From the NCBI GenBank assembly GCA_963377175.1, contig CAUJNA010003815.1:62001-126000 (forward strand): a stretch of 64,000 nucleotides of DNA, read 5' to 3'. Source of the stretch: Effrenium voratum. Taxonomy: Eukaryota; Sar; Dinophyceae; Suessiales; Symbiodiniaceae. The notes under the pieces are model-generated. The model was not told where the DNA came from, did no database searches, and worked only from the letters and a program-made list of their open reading frames with translations. The translations under genes and the position numbers were made by a program. This document shows positions 54,801 to 64,000 of the stretch, piece by piece. The first letter of the stretch is position 1; each line of letters begins with the position of its first letter.

Positions 54801-57800
54801 ATCAGGCGAACGGAACTTGGAGATGTCTCTTAGAACCTCTCCCCCCTCCCCCCCCCCCCCGCTTTTTCTGTGGTTTTGACGCAAAAACACGAGGACACCC
54901 CCCCCCCATCTTAGGGGGCCCCTAAAAAAGACACCCACTTGGAGACGTTTGACGTAATTACACGGTTCAGGTCTTTGCCAACGCCAACGCTGCCCCCGAC
55001 ACTTGGCTTGCGTTAGGGCGAAGGCATGGTCAGGACGAGGATCTTGCGTGCAGGAGGATCCCTGATTGCCCTCACCGTGACAAGCTTCCGAACTCATGTA
55101 CCCTCATCACTACATCTGGGGGACCACCTCCAAAAAGGTTGGTGGACATGAACCCCCGCCTAAATGATCCTATAAAGAATCACAACCTCATCTCATGTGA
55201 GACGTGGCTGAGGAGTTATCCAAGTCTCCGACCCAGACCCAGAATGTCGAGGCTCACGTGGTAATCTGCGGACATTTGTAGACATGTGTGTGCTTGTCCA
55301 GGCATCTGACAACCGCCGAGCCCAGGGCAGTTTGCGGGTGCTGGCAAGATGCTTAGATGTTCTCGAGCCTGCTTGTCCCTGTGCTGAACTTGAAGAAAGT
55401 GTAGCACAAATAGCACAAGTAGCACAATGCAGCCAAGAACCTGGGCAACAATGAGATATCCGGAGAGGCCGTTCCAAGGTGCATCTTACTCCTTTGCCAG
55501 AAGGGAAGCACGTTTGAACAACACTCATTCACATGTTGTGCCTGTTTCACATCTGGGTGTGGATCAAAATTAAACCACTAGGGGACCGCAGGTTGCATGT
55601 TTCCATTTGCCAAGGTTCCATCCTGGGTACCTATTTTTGACCCACAGCCATATCATGGTTCGCATGAGACCGACAGCATGTTCACCTGGTGATTGCGATC
55701 CGTGGTCTTTTTCGCCAGGATTGCAGCTGCTCTCTGCCATTTCCGAGGGCTTCAGGAGTGCAGTTTGGCGGAAAGCCCCGCGATGGCTGTTCCATGGGTG
55801 TTTGGAGATCTTTTCAGTTGGGTTAGTAGGGGTTTCCATTTCGCCCACAAGTTAAACTTTTGGTAGGGGATCGGCTTGGACGGCCCTTTTTATGCGATCT
55901 GCGGGTCTTTAGGGCCTCAAATGGAACTCGTTCAATCCCTGCGAATTCGCTCGCGCCTGGCAGCTTTGCAGATCTGAGCGGGCCCAGCTTTTGTGCGGGT
56001 AGGCAAAGCTTTGCCCCAGTGGCAGAGAGAGAGAGAGAGATAGCATCGCCTGCGTGGTAGCTGGGCTGGTTGTAACTCAAGCTTGTGCAGGAGCTCTATA
56101 TTTATCACAATCCACAGCTGGGAGATGTCGGAACGCAGGCTTGCGTGACAGTCATATGTTCCGCGTGTTTTCCTACGCAGTCAAAGTTGCCCAGATTTTC
56201 CGAAACCACTTCTCATTGGGGGTTCACCACGTGAGCCACAAAGCCCGGGTAGATGAAGGTTAGTAGGAGGCAGTCCTTGTCAGAAATAGCTGCCTCCGCC
56301 TTCTTAATTCTTGAAGCATGGTTCTGGGTTCACCATTTTAACCGGGTTTTGATTGTGACTCACGTCGTATTGCTTTCAGCAAGGGCATCGTGTAATGCTT
56401 GAATCTCATTGAGCAGCAGAATCTCCCGACGTCAGGCTCTAGCTCACCTCGTCTCGACTGGGCCGCTCGTTTGCACGTACGAATGCTCCACGGGTCTTGG
56501 GTGGGTCTTTTCTTTTAAAGGGGAACCCCAAAACTACTGTTTTTTCCTTGTGGCTTCCCTTTTAAAGCCACCAAAAAGGGGTATCCTCAACAAAAGACGC
56601 ACCCAAATTGAACTGAGTTGCTTTCGGAGCTTTCACAGGGCGGGGTGCACTTGCATCGGGTTTCTCACTTTCCTGGATCCCCTGTGTGGATGCGAGGTCA
56701 CTGCGCCGCCTGAGCGTTGCAGCTTGCGGAGTGGGAGATGCCTGCGGCCGAGTTCGGAGGGAAGAATTGGCTCAGTCGCCGGGGATCGACTCAAAACGAA
56801 GGGACCCGACCCCTTGAAATGGCGACAAAGGTCGGCGTCAAGTTTCCCAAAGGAACCTCTTGAATTTTCTGGGTCCTCAGGCGAGTTGGGAGGGCACGCC
56901 CTGGTCACATCCGGATGCCGAAGTGTGCTTTGCTGGTCCACACTGTCAAGCATCGGAATGCCCTGAACAAATCTGCTCTTACAGGACATTTCTTGCTGGT
57001 GGTCAGGGAATGAGAATTGCAATGACCCCTTTTTCAACCATCCAACTGGTGGTTTCCTCCATTTCTCATTCCCTACCTATCGCACCAGCAAGACATTGAC
57101 CGACCCGAAGCTTCAATCCCTCTGCACGGATGCCATCTACAACACTACGCCGCTCGAGAACGCCACGGCGAAAACTGCAGCGATGCTAGGAGTGCCACGC
57201 ATCTGCGCCGCGGTACGCAGAAAACAAGGCTAACTCTAAGGCTATGCGTGCTACAAGACTGGCAACCCGACGCAAACAAATCCCCAAAAGCGAATGCAAG
57301 ATCAAAAGGCTTAGGTCTGCTCTGAGCCTGTACACCCAATCAGTCAACCACCAAACCAAACCGGATGCCACACACCCAGAAAAACCACAAACCAAGCACG
57401 TGGCTTCGCACATTTCGAATTACTGTGTTCCATCAATGCCTCCGTGCCTCTGTACTTGATCGGGGTGTGTGCACTGAAAGAAGCAGCTTGCCAACACCAG
57501 GTTAGTCTCACGAACGGCTTCCCTTGTTGAAGCGCATGCGTCGTCCCTGGATTGACGAACATGGACGCCTTTTGCACAGCCCTCGGCAGGTAGCACCCTT
57601 GTGCGGCTGCACCTCCATAATTGTTTTAGCCGCTTCCTAACACATTGCATTCTATGCGCCCTTTCGATTTGTTTTTTTGATGGGTTAAAAGAGAAACAAA
57701 CAGGAAACCAACCGGCAGGGGTCCCAAAGTTCGAGAACCACCCTACTGCGTGCTGAGACTGTCAGGCTGGATGCCAAGCACTCATGGCTGCCATCGAGGA

Positions 57801-58548
57801 GAAGAATGCAGGGGGCTCAATCGTAAACGAGAGTTCGTGCAGACCTTGGATGGAACCAAGGACTTAAAGCTTAGCTCTTGAAGTTTGAGTTCATATGTTT
57901 TGTCCAAGGCCTTGAAGACGCTGGACATGTCTTGCAACAGCATTGGGGACGATTCTGCTCCTGGAGTGGCTTCGGTGCTCGGGCTGGTTGCCTTACTCGA
58001 ATACATGTGCTGCAACACATGTGGAGGGTTTCTGAACTTGGGAGAAACATATTTGTTGGATAGGTTGAAAGGGAACCCAGCAGGAAGCCAAGCAACTGAA
58101 GGGTCCCATTCTTTTTTTGAGAAACGCCAACGTGCTCGAGCCGTGAAGGTGCTAGCACAGCGGGATTGTGCGATCGAGAAGCTGGTCCTGTCCATGAATT
58201 CTCTGAGCGCTTGCCCTGGTTTTTGTTACCAAGTTCAGCAGCTTGCTTGGGCTCTGGTTTTGGGTACCCCATGTTTGGTGGTTTTAAAGGCACGCCAAAG
58301 GGACAACCACCATTTTGGGGGGTTCCCCAAAAAACGCACCCGTTTCTGACTCCTAGGTTCCTTCGGAATATCGCAGTTGATGGATGGAGCAGCTCCTGCC
58401 TGTCTTGCGCTTCGATTCGTGGTGCCAGCTGCTGCCGGGTTTGGACCGCCAGGTTGCGCGGAACATCGAGGGCCAGCTGCTTGAACTCGACGTGGGCTCG
58501 CAGGAGCGCTCGAACCCGCCAAAGCCATGGTTGCAAGTATTCAAGTAA
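51871..58548 (+). CDS. Leucine-rich-repeat protein gene, many small exons (partial model)
   Basis: At least eight short plus-strand segments carry the LRR pattern LxxLxLxxN(x)L followed by a helix with GxxAxAxAL, the ~28-residue unit of ribonuclease-inhibitor/NLRC-type LRRs. They are SLRELDLSDNFLGPKAVAKA (51895-51979), NLEILDL...NRLGDEGAKAIADAF (52245-52399), AVLRLRAN/GIGNEGGEALAEAL, LRHLNAACN/AFGQGAAHKIATAL, ELDLRDNRLGVQDALAIALH, NLGNNEISGEA (near 55440), LKTLDMSCNSIGDDSA (57900-58010) and IEKLVLSMNSLSA (58170-58212). The last frame, 58384-58548, ends with TAA. LRR proteins of this type bind proteins; the partner is unknown. Introns between units contain family A, C and D elements. The 5' end and several junctions are not resolved, and more than one gene is possible. 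Confidence 0.6.
51895..51979 (+). CDS. LRR exon
   Basis: Encodes SLRELDLSDNFLGPKAVAKA, then RDAFETV, one full repeat. A family B repeat follows at 52008. Confidence 0.55.
52008..52112 (+). repeat. Dispersed repeat family B
   Basis: Starts 'tcccattttggggtaggtg', contains 'tttagtggggattggg' and ends 'tttggacccatgacca'. Very close to the copy at 1005-1113. Confidence 0.65.
52232..52399 (+). CDS. LRR exon pair with a possible 57-bp GA-AG intron
   Basis: DNLEILDL ends at 'gatctga' (52267). If 52268-52324 (gactgg...tgcccag) is removed, the reading becomes LDLSRNRLGDEGAKAIADAF, a perfect LRR junction. The intron would have a GA donor, which is known in dinoflagellates. Without splicing the LRR is broken. 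Confidence 0.5.
52533..52862 (+). CDS. LRR exons around a family A introner
   Basis: SLAVLRLRAN ends at 52568; the intron 52569-52720 (gtgagaac...catttgag) holds a family A repeat; splicing gives AVLRLRANGIGNEGGEALAE. Further on, SVTSMLEFDFAENQ is the start of another LRR unit and ends at 52859 before a GC donor (gcaagtcg). The piece between 52760 and 52815 is in a different frame, so another border is missing. Confidence 0.5.
52612..52713 (+). mobile_element. Family A introner inside an LRR intron
   Basis: Starts 'gggtatgggtgaaaatc', contains 'ccaggggaccgcaggtttt' and ends 'cctgacccacagcc'. It lies entirely between the donor at 52569 and the acceptor at 52720. Confidence 0.65.
52891..52985 (+). 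repeat. Dispersed repeat family A
   Basis: Starts 'gggtgtggatcaaatt', contains 'gggggaccgcaggttg' and ends 'tttttgacccacagcc'. Follows the GC donor at 52860. Confidence 0.65.
53392..53485 (+). repeat. Dispersed repeat family A
   Basis: Starts 'tgggtatgggtcaagaac', contains 'gtccatgtttccatttacc' and ends 'aattttgatctacatcc'. Confidence 0.6.
53661..53962. repeat. (TA)n plus ~28 copies of the 9-mer 'atactacat'
   Basis: A TA run at 53661-53678, then uninterrupted 9-bp units (one 'atatacat' variant near 53763), then a second TA run. Probably intronic in the LRR gene. Confidence 0.93.
54131..54224 (+). repeat. Dispersed repeat family A, diverged
   Basis: Starts 'atgcggctcaaaattaaag' and ends 'tattgttgagccacc'. 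Confidence 0.5.
54256..54366 (+). repeat. Dispersed repeat family A
   Basis: Starts 'catgggtatgggtcaaaatt', contains 'ggaccgcaggttttggtcc' and ends 'tttttgacccacagccaa'. The next LRR exon begins a few bases later. Confidence 0.65.
54372..54830 (+). CDS. LRR exons with GT-AG and GA-AG introns
   Basis: LQTLRHLNAACN ends at 54418; intron 54419-54472 (gtttac...tttcaag, 54 bp); the next exon reads AFGQGAAHKIATALACNTTL and ends at 54534. Intron 54535-54742 (gatgcc...catgcag, GA donor) holds a family D repeat. It is followed by ELDLRDNRLGVQDALAIALH, then QANGT. Joining gives ...ACNTTLEELDLRDNRLG..., the canonical LRR period. The GA donor is inferred from this fit. Confidence 0.5.
54646..54728 (+). 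repeat. Family D repeat
   Basis: Contains 'gagttggaaagacccgac', 'catccaactggtggttttcc' and 'ggttcattcccaacac'. Its middle is shared with 57040-57060. Confidence 0.55.
54824..54936 (+). mobile_element. Family C element flanked by 9-bp direct repeats
   Basis: 'acttggaga' occurs exactly at 54815-54823 and 54937-54945, immediately around an element that starts 'tgtctcttag' and ends 'taaaaaagacaccc'. This looks like a target-site duplication. The interior has C homopolymer runs. Confidence 0.6.
55430..55490 (+). CDS. LRR exon fragment
   Basis: Reads NLGNNEISGEAVPRCILLL, the consensus part of one LRR unit. Borders are not defined. Confidence 0.4.
55553..55650 (+). repeat. Dispersed repeat family A
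   Basis: Starts 'tgggtgtggatcaaaatt', contains 'ctaggggaccgcaggttg' and ends 'tttttgacccacagcc'. Confidence 0.65.
56231..56363 (+). mobile_element. Family G inverted-repeat element
   Basis: Starts 'gtgagccacaaagcccggg' and ends 'ccgggttttgattgtgac' plus 'tcac', imperfect inverted repeats of about 22 bp. The start is itself a good GT donor and a pyrimidine-rich 'attgctttcag' follows at 56370-56380, so it may be an intron. Relative at 27239-27350. Confidence 0.6.
56497..56606 (+). mobile_element. Family C inverted-repeat element
   Basis: Starts 'tgggtgggtcttttctttt' and ends 'aacaaaagacgcaccca'. Inner arms 'ttaaaggggaacccc' and 'aaaaaggggtatcc' show the same layout as other copies. Confidence 0.65.
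57002..57079 (+). repeat. Family D repeat
   Basis: Starts 'gtcagggaatgagaattgc', contains 'caaccatccaactggtgg' and ends 'tttctcattccctacc'; the ends are inverted. Confidence 0.6.
57882..58212 (+). CDS. Two LRR exons near the 3' end of the gene
   Basis: ALKTLDMSCNSIGDDSAPGV, then ASVLGLVALLEYMCCNT covers one unit and the start of the next. After about 120 bp with a GT-like start near 58019 and 'tttttgagaaacgccaac', the frame resumes as ARAVKVLAQRDCAIEKLVLS, then MNSLSA. Exact splice sites are uncertain. Confidence 0.5.
58260..58343 (+). repeat. Family C repeat, partial
   Basis: Contains 'tggtggttttaaaggc', 'accaccattttggggg' and ends 'ccccaaaaaacgcacccg'. Lies between LRR exons. Confidence 0.55.
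58384..58548 (+). CDS. Probable last exon of the LRR gene
   Basis: The frame MEQLLPVLRFDSWCQLLPGL, then DRQVARNIEGQLLELDVGSQ ends at TAA 58546-58548. It is amphipathic and protein-like, as expected for a C-terminal cap. The true start is a splice acceptor upstream of 58384 that I cannot fix. Confidence 0.4.
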   Translation: MEQLLPVLRFDSWCQLLPGLDRQVARNIEGQLLELDVGSQERSNPPKPWLQVFK

Positions 58549-60615
58549 TGTCAGAGGTGATCTCTCTAGAGCTCGCAAGAACATAGGCAGATAGATGGTT
58601 CATAGGGGTAAATCGACTTAAAGCGGCGATTTTTACCGGGCTTTTGGCGCTTGAGGCGCGTGCTTTTTTCACGACCGACGCGTAGGATGTGGGTCTCTCC
58701 AAGACCTGCTTCGTGGCAGATGAGCCCTTGAGCCCGCGCAGCAGTTCCAAGGCCGGGAGGAGGCTTTTGGCGTGGGTCCACTTAGAGCACTTGCAGGTCA
58801 AAACAAAGTTTTTGGGCCTGCGCTGAAAGTGGCGCATGCGCCTGCGCCTCAGCCAATGCTCAAACTTCGCAGATGGGCAAAATGTTTGTTCTTTTGGTGT
58901 CTCTCTCTCTCTCTCTTTCTCTCTCTTGGTTTACAATTAGGTACCAACTCCAAAAAAAAGACACCCCAACAGTCACAAGCAGCTTACTGGGAAGCAGTGA
59001 GCATCCTCAAGCACAGTTGGTTGGCACAATTCCAACCATGAGAATGATGTTCACTAAAGGGCCCCCAAATAAAGTTTATACCCACATGAAGCAGGGTCAG
59101 AATTTACGCACATGCTCTAATGACTTGGACATACATGGCTGAAAGTGCTTCGAAGCCTGGAAAACAATTGGCGACACACAAACAACATTGATGCCATGAC
59201 TTTGTGTTTGGAATATCGATCCTCAGCAAAGCGTGGTTGGTGACTTGTGCACAATAAATCCATCTTCCATTTGTGGCAGCATTACGCACAAGGCCATGCG
59301 ACCAAGGCGAAGGTCAGGACTGTGAAAAGCGCAGCTGAGCAAGTGTCACAAATGTGACGCCGTGTAAATGCACTCCCTCAAACAGGGCTCCTGAAAAGAT
59401 ACATTTTGCCCATTTGAAACATGGCTTTTTCCACCAAAATAAATGGAAACCCACCATTGACAAGGCAATGTTCAGGTGTATAATGTAAGAATCCCTGTCA
59501 AACCGTGCATGTTGCGCTGTTCAAGATGCACATTGCCATGAAGCCATGCTTGGTTTGATGTTATTCACAGCTTGTGAATGGTTTGGGCACAGCAGTTTGG
59601 GCGGGCACAGAGCAAGTTCCTGCAACGGGGCTCGGCTCAAAGGAAGACAAAAGGACCACTCATCGTTCAAGTTTGTTGCATGTTTGTTTTAGACTCGAGC
59701 GATAGAGAGAGCGAGAGAGAAATGCAAAGGCAACCTTGACAAGCGCTGGTCACTTCTCTGAATTGATGGGACCTTGCAGGAAACTCGGCATGACAGCTGC
59801 ATTTTTCTCTGGCTCAGTTGTCTTACAAGAGACATGCAATCAATGAAAGCTATTGACACCACAGAAACACACATTCAGTAGTAACAACCTGCATGTCAGC
59901 GATTGTTGTCTTTGCCTTTCTATATCGCAAGACACGGAGACGAAACGAGCTTGATGGGCAAAGATTGAACACTGTGAAAAGAACCTTGAGCAAGTCCAGG
60001 CTATTCATAGAGCCATGGTCAATTTCGTGCTCTGGCAAGGCTTGGCAAGACTTGTGGCTTTTTCTGACAAGTAACAGGCTGAAGACATGAAGTATGAATG
60101 TTTGTTCGCATTTCCCGACATTTGTCGAATTTCTGTTGGCGACCTGTGTGGCAGGTGCTGGCGGGAGGTAAAGAATGCGCCGCGTTTGCACTCCAGTTAA
60201 GCTCCGTGCTGGGCTTGGTTTGTTCGAGTGATGTGGGCTGAGTGCAATTGAGCGAACATTTTTACGAAGGCCTGCCATGTGCTCTTCTATGTGGTGCGCT
60301 TTATCGATATGGCCCAAGAGCTTGGGGTGCTCCATGCATTTTGGTCCTTAAAGTGGGAATCGGCTAATTTCATGCAGCCAGGCTCCTTCAGCCAGGCCGG
60401 TTGCGGGAGTGCAGACTTGGCCCACAGCGTTGCAGAAGCTTGAAGTTCATGAATTTGACAGAGAGCTGGCTCAAGCACATTACATCATGCGTCCTGAAGC
60501 AGCATGTTGTTAACTCTAGAGGCTGCAGCATCCAGCCGACTCTAGTGCATTGGCGAGATGGGTTAAGATCAATGCTCGGAACCAAGGTCGCAGTGTCATC
60601 TCGAGAGTTTGCTGC
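58549..60615. other. Intergenic; no gene recognised
   Basis: A family C relative with a CT-rich tract lies at 58893-58967. Other frames are short and unconvincing on both strands. No RNA gene is seen. Confidence 0.4.
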
Positions 60616-62064
60616 ATGTTAGTTCCTTTGCATGGGCGGCGCTGCACCGGCTTTGCCGGCCTAAGCGTTGCGCGGGCGGATCATCGCCCCCCGTCGCTTC
60701 GTTGGAGAACTTCCAAGTGCCTGGCCTGCGCCGCTGTGGGCCGCGCTATGGCGAAGCGGGTCGCCGTGATTGGAGGAGGCCCGGCAGGGCTCGCGGCTTG
60801 CAGACTCCTGAAAAGGTTTGGCCACCAGCCGACAGTCTTCGAGTCGGGCAGCGAGGTGGGCGGGATTTGGGCGCCTGAGCCCACCAACGCAGTGGTGTAC
60901 AGGGGTCTTGTGACAAATATTCCATCTGTTTGTATGCAGTCTCACGACTTGGACTTCCCGGAAGGATTGACATCGTATGTATCTGGCAGAGAATTGGGGG
61001 ATTACATGATTAGCTACGCAGAGCATTTCAACTTGAAGCGCTTCATCCGTTTCAACTCGAAGGTGAGCGACATCCGATTCCAGGCCGAGGATGGTCGGGA
61101 CGGGCATGGGCAATGGAGCGTGTCGTGGATCTCTGACTCCACGCGCTCGGAGGTTTTTGATGCGGTGTGCGTGGCTAGTGGCCACTATGAGTTCCCTTAC
61201 TGCCCAGAAATCCCCGGCATGGCGGAGTGCATCAGTGGCCCGCGGAAGACCCGCGTCATGCACGCAGTGGAGTATGACGACCCGGAGGAGTTTAGAGATC
61301 TCTCGGTGCTGGTGGTGGGGGGCAGGTCCTCCGGGGTGGATATCGCCCGGGAGCTGCGGACGAGAGCGAAGTCGCTCTACGTCTTGGACGGCTGCAAGGA
61401 AGTGGTCACCACTGGCCACTGCAGCAACGTGCCTGTCGGCACAAAGCTGGAGACAAACGGCGCCCTGTACTTCGAGCAGCAAATTGTCCCGGGCGAGCCG
61501 GTGGATGTCGTCATCCTGGCCACTGGATACACCTATGCGTTCCCCTTTCTCGATGAGGAAGGTGTGGGTCTCGAGTTTGGAGAAGTCAGAAGATATGTGG
61601 CACCTCTATACCAGCATGTGCTACATGCCCATCATCCCAGCCTATCTTTTGTGGGTATCCCTTTGGCAGTGCCCTGCCCGTTGGCATTGTTTGAAGCTCA
61701 GTCATACTTCCTTGCTTCGCACCTCCGCAATGAATGGACCAGTGCTGCCGAGCGACAGGCATGGGTAGATGAAAGACTTTCAACTCTAGCAAGGACTCAG
61801 GATTTACATATGCTGGGTGGTACTACCTGGGACTACATGCGAGAGCTTGTCAGAGAAGCTGGAATGCCTGAGGAGGAGTTTCTAACCTACGACAAGCGGC
61901 TGCGACTAGTGCAGGCAGTGTATGCAGATCGAGTAAATCGAAAGCCAGCCATGCCCTGGGATGATGATGAATACCGACGCTGTGAATACAAGCTAGATTA
62001 CAATCGAGGCTGCTTTTGGGTAACCTGTCCTGACGGCTCGGTCGAAGAAGGACGAGCTGTGTAG
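60616..62064 (+). CDS. Flavin-containing monooxygenase (FMO-like), intron-free
   Basis: 482 codons from ATG 60616; an in-frame ATG at 60748 (residue 45) just before the FAD motif would give 438 residues. FMOs use NADPH and O2 to oxygenate N or S atoms. Visible features: FAD-binding VAVIGGGPAGLAACRLL (G53-G58), FESGSEVGGIW, SGHYEFPYCPEIPGM, an FMO fingerprint region ending MHAVEY (H216, Y220) but lacking the usual F and G, NADPH-binding VVGGRSSGVD (G235-G240), and ATGYTYAFPF (from A302). The layout is closest to plant S-oxygenating FMOs. Residues 1-44 are basic with hydrophobic patches and could be a targeting peptide. No intron interrupts 1.45 kb, unlike the neighbouring genes, which suggests a retroposed or recently acquired gene. 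Substrate unknown. Confidence 0.9.
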   Translation: MLVPLHGRRCTGFAGLSVARADHRPPSLRWRTSKCLACAAVGRAMAKRVAVIGGGPAGLAACRLLKRFGHQPTVFESGSEVGGIWAPEPTNAVVYRGLVTNIPSVCMQSHDLDFPEGLTSYVSGRELGDYMISYAEHFNLKRFIRFNSKVSDIRFQAEDGRDGHGQWSVSWISDSTRSEVFDAVCVASGHYEFPYCPEIPGMAECISGPRKTRVMHAVEYDDPEEFRDLSVLVVGGRSSGVDIARELRTRAKSLYVLDGCKEVVTTGHCSNVPVGTKLETNGALYFEQQIVPGEPVDVVILATGYTYAFPFLDEEGVGLEFGEVRRYVAPLYQHVLHAHHPSLSFVGIPLAVPCPLALFEAQSYFLASHLRNEWTSAAERQAWVDERLSTLARTQDLHMLGGTTWDYMRELVREAGMPEEEFLTYDKRLRLVQAVYADRVNRKPAMPWDDDEYRRCEYKLDYNRGCFWVTCPDGSVEEGRAV

Positions 62065-63725
62065 TCCCCCGGCTGCGCTCCGGTGGCAGCAAGGCATTGG
62101 AGCGAGCGAAGCTTGAATCATTTCTTAGCTGGCTGTAAGGAGTTCTGTGAACGATCAAACCTCGAATAGGCCGTTAGCATTACTTTTTGTACTGTTCAGA
62201 TGGCACGAAATGACACCGCATATGAAATTGGTACCGCAAAGGAACAGGGCGACATTGTTCACTGTTCACTTGATTTGTTCACTCCAGAACCGCACGCAAG
62301 GATAGATCAAAGGCGGCTTGAGCAGATTGCCTTTCCCAAAAGCTTACAATCATTGCTCCCTTTTTTTTGACTTGCCTTGCAACAGGGTCTTCCGATTGCG
62401 CGATCAACTCACAGCCGCAGCTGGGAACTCAGAGAGCAGAATGCCAAGTCACGCACTGCACGGGCTGAAGGGTTTGCAACGGCTGATGCTTCTTCAGCGC
62501 CTCGGCTGGATTTGAGTTGAAAGGTGCCTGAGATACTCCGAAACCTGACTCCGCGAAGGTCAGAGAAACTGCTCACGTCTTATCCATTGCCACGGAGTAC
62601 CGACAAGAGGTGCGCACCTCTGGTCTGCGCGCGTGCTTGGCCATTTTTGAACTCACCGTGCTGTTTTGCCGTAGGCCGTCATCTTGCAGCGATCTGCCAA
62701 GTTGCTCGGGTACAGGCGAGGGACTTAAACGAGGCTCTCTGCGAAACAAAAACGCACGCGGCCAGGTTCGAGTTTTGTGGCTTCAGGGCGGCGCCGGCCG
62801 TTCTTTCCTTCGCGGAGCTTGGCGAGGGTGTTTGGTGGCCAGGAGAGATGGGTGGGCTGGGGCACAAAGCTTGTCCAGTACCGCAAGGTGCCGCCCTCGG
62901 AACCCTCGGCCTTTCGCGGCGCTTTCGGCCGCGCGGCAATTTTCCGAGGCCCTGCGCGCCGGCCTGGCCGAAGGCCGCATCGCGAGGCGCCCAGGAAAAA
63001 ACGTCGACGGCGCACGAGGCGTGTCGGTCGTCTGAGGCGGCCAGCGATCCCGTGCTGCTGATTGATGGCTGGGACTGCCCGCAGCCTGTCCGTTGGTAAC
63101 GTGTGGGGATTCTGCAGATTAAAAATGTGCGCTCCGAGGTGCCATCATCGGACCAGCAGAAGAGCTGCCTTGGCATGTCATGTTGTTGGAAGTTTGTTGG
63201 AAAGCATGTGTTGTTGAGCAAGCCATCGTGACAGGTTTATTGAGAAAATGTCGCAGCCTCCATTTGCTGACAATCCTCAGCCCTGGATTGCAGGCTTGAC
63301 CAGTTGGCACACAGAATGGCTGCACACATTTGCTTCAGGTGAGCGCATTTGCGGTCCTGACTTCTTCAAGGCTGACGGGCGTGTTGTACTTGAATCTTCG
63401 ATTTTTAGGGCTGTTCCAAGTGCAAGGCAAACCGGATCGATGCAGTCTTCCCAGACCCGGGAACGCCGTGGCGATATCCCAATGCAGGCAAGATGCGAAA
63501 TCGGTTCGTGAGCCTGTGGTTCTCAACTAGGATGCATGACGGGCCGCGCCGGAACCCCGGTGCCCGGCACGCTTGCCCTTGACCACATACTGTACCCTCT
63601 GCCACATATCTGAGGCCGAAGCAATGCTGCAGCTCATTGAGGATTTGCTTCATGGGACAGGCCGAGATTCGGTTTGCAAGATTCATGGCAAGACTAAGAA
63701 GCCTACTAGTACCCATTCAGAAGTG
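62065..63725. other. No assigned gene
   Basis: 62700-63050 is GC-rich with several overlapping open frames. One plus frame (RPFAALSAARQFSEALRAGL) is protein-like but unrecognised, and the minus strand is also open. The rest holds nothing I can name. Confidence 0.35.
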
Positions 63726-63737
63726 TCACTTCCGGCG

Positions 63738-63947
63738 ACACACACACACACAAACCCAACGGACATGTATGCACCTTCAGGTATGTATATATGTGCACAA
63801 TGTGTATATATATATAATATATATAAATATATATATATATATATGCACACGCTATTCATACATCTCTATTGGGATAAACATGCCCCCTGTTGTACATATG
63901 TATATATACATATGTATGTATATATGTAATGTATGTATGTATGTATG

Positions 63948-63978
<31 letters not shown>

Positions 63979-64000
63979 TGTATGTATGTATGTATGTATG
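63738..64000. repeat. CA run, (TA)n and ATGT array at the window end
   Basis: A CA run at 63738-63750, TA runs at 63805-63843, then ATGT/AATGT units from about 63910 to the end. Same motif as the array at 20490-25445; continues beyond the window. Confidence 0.9.

Noticed and set aside
60661..61482. Minus-strand gene opposite the FMO
   Set aside because: Open only as a shadow of the GC-rich FMO codons; no motif is present.

Overview
The window reads as nuclear DNA of a dinoflagellate (Symbiodiniaceae or a relative; inferred). Signs: a 16-base exact match to the 3' end of the dinoflagellate spliced leader, genes cut by short introns with GC-AG and probably GA-AG borders, many short dispersed repeats with inverted ends that behave like introner elements, TTTAGGG motifs, kilobase simple-sequence arrays, and a tyrosine-recombinase retroelement. 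No bacterial operon logic and no RNA gene was recognised.

Layout. 1-1.97 kb: exon-like scraps between dispersed repeats. 1.976-11.33 kb: one mobile element bounded by split direct repeats (A1 - ORFs - B1 - A2 - B2). It encodes a small zinc-binding ORF, a tyrosine recombinase fused to a CCCH finger and a phosphatase-like domain, a Gag-like CCCH protein, a protein with a DUF4326-like segment, and a reverse transcriptase/RNase H. Several frames are broken although the terminal repeats are nearly identical. 11.3-20.4 kb: unassigned DNA with dispersed repeats and a minisatellite. 20.5-25.45 kb: about 5 kb of ATGT/AATGT array. 25.5-31.1 kb: exon-like segments of one or more unidentified genes, interrupted by introner-like repeats. 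31.2-44.6 kb: mainly trinucleotide, CAAA/GAAGCAAA, 'TTGCAGTGTTG' and GT/AC arrays, with a J-domain-like exon at 36.37-36.76 kb.

47.8-50.0 kb: a MATE-family transporter with five exons that join in frame to 505 codons. Its N-terminus looks like a targeting sequence and its second intron is itself an inverted-repeat element. 51.8-58.55 kb: a leucine-rich-repeat gene whose LRR units are split over many small exons. 60.6-62.06 kb: an intron-free flavin-containing monooxygenase. The end of the window runs into another ATGT array.

The main points are the complete architecture of the recombinase retroelement, with a spliced-leader hairpin in its A repeat and cargo-like domains, and the co-occurrence of at least five families of short inverted-repeat elements. 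One of these families coincides base for base with a spliceosomal intron.
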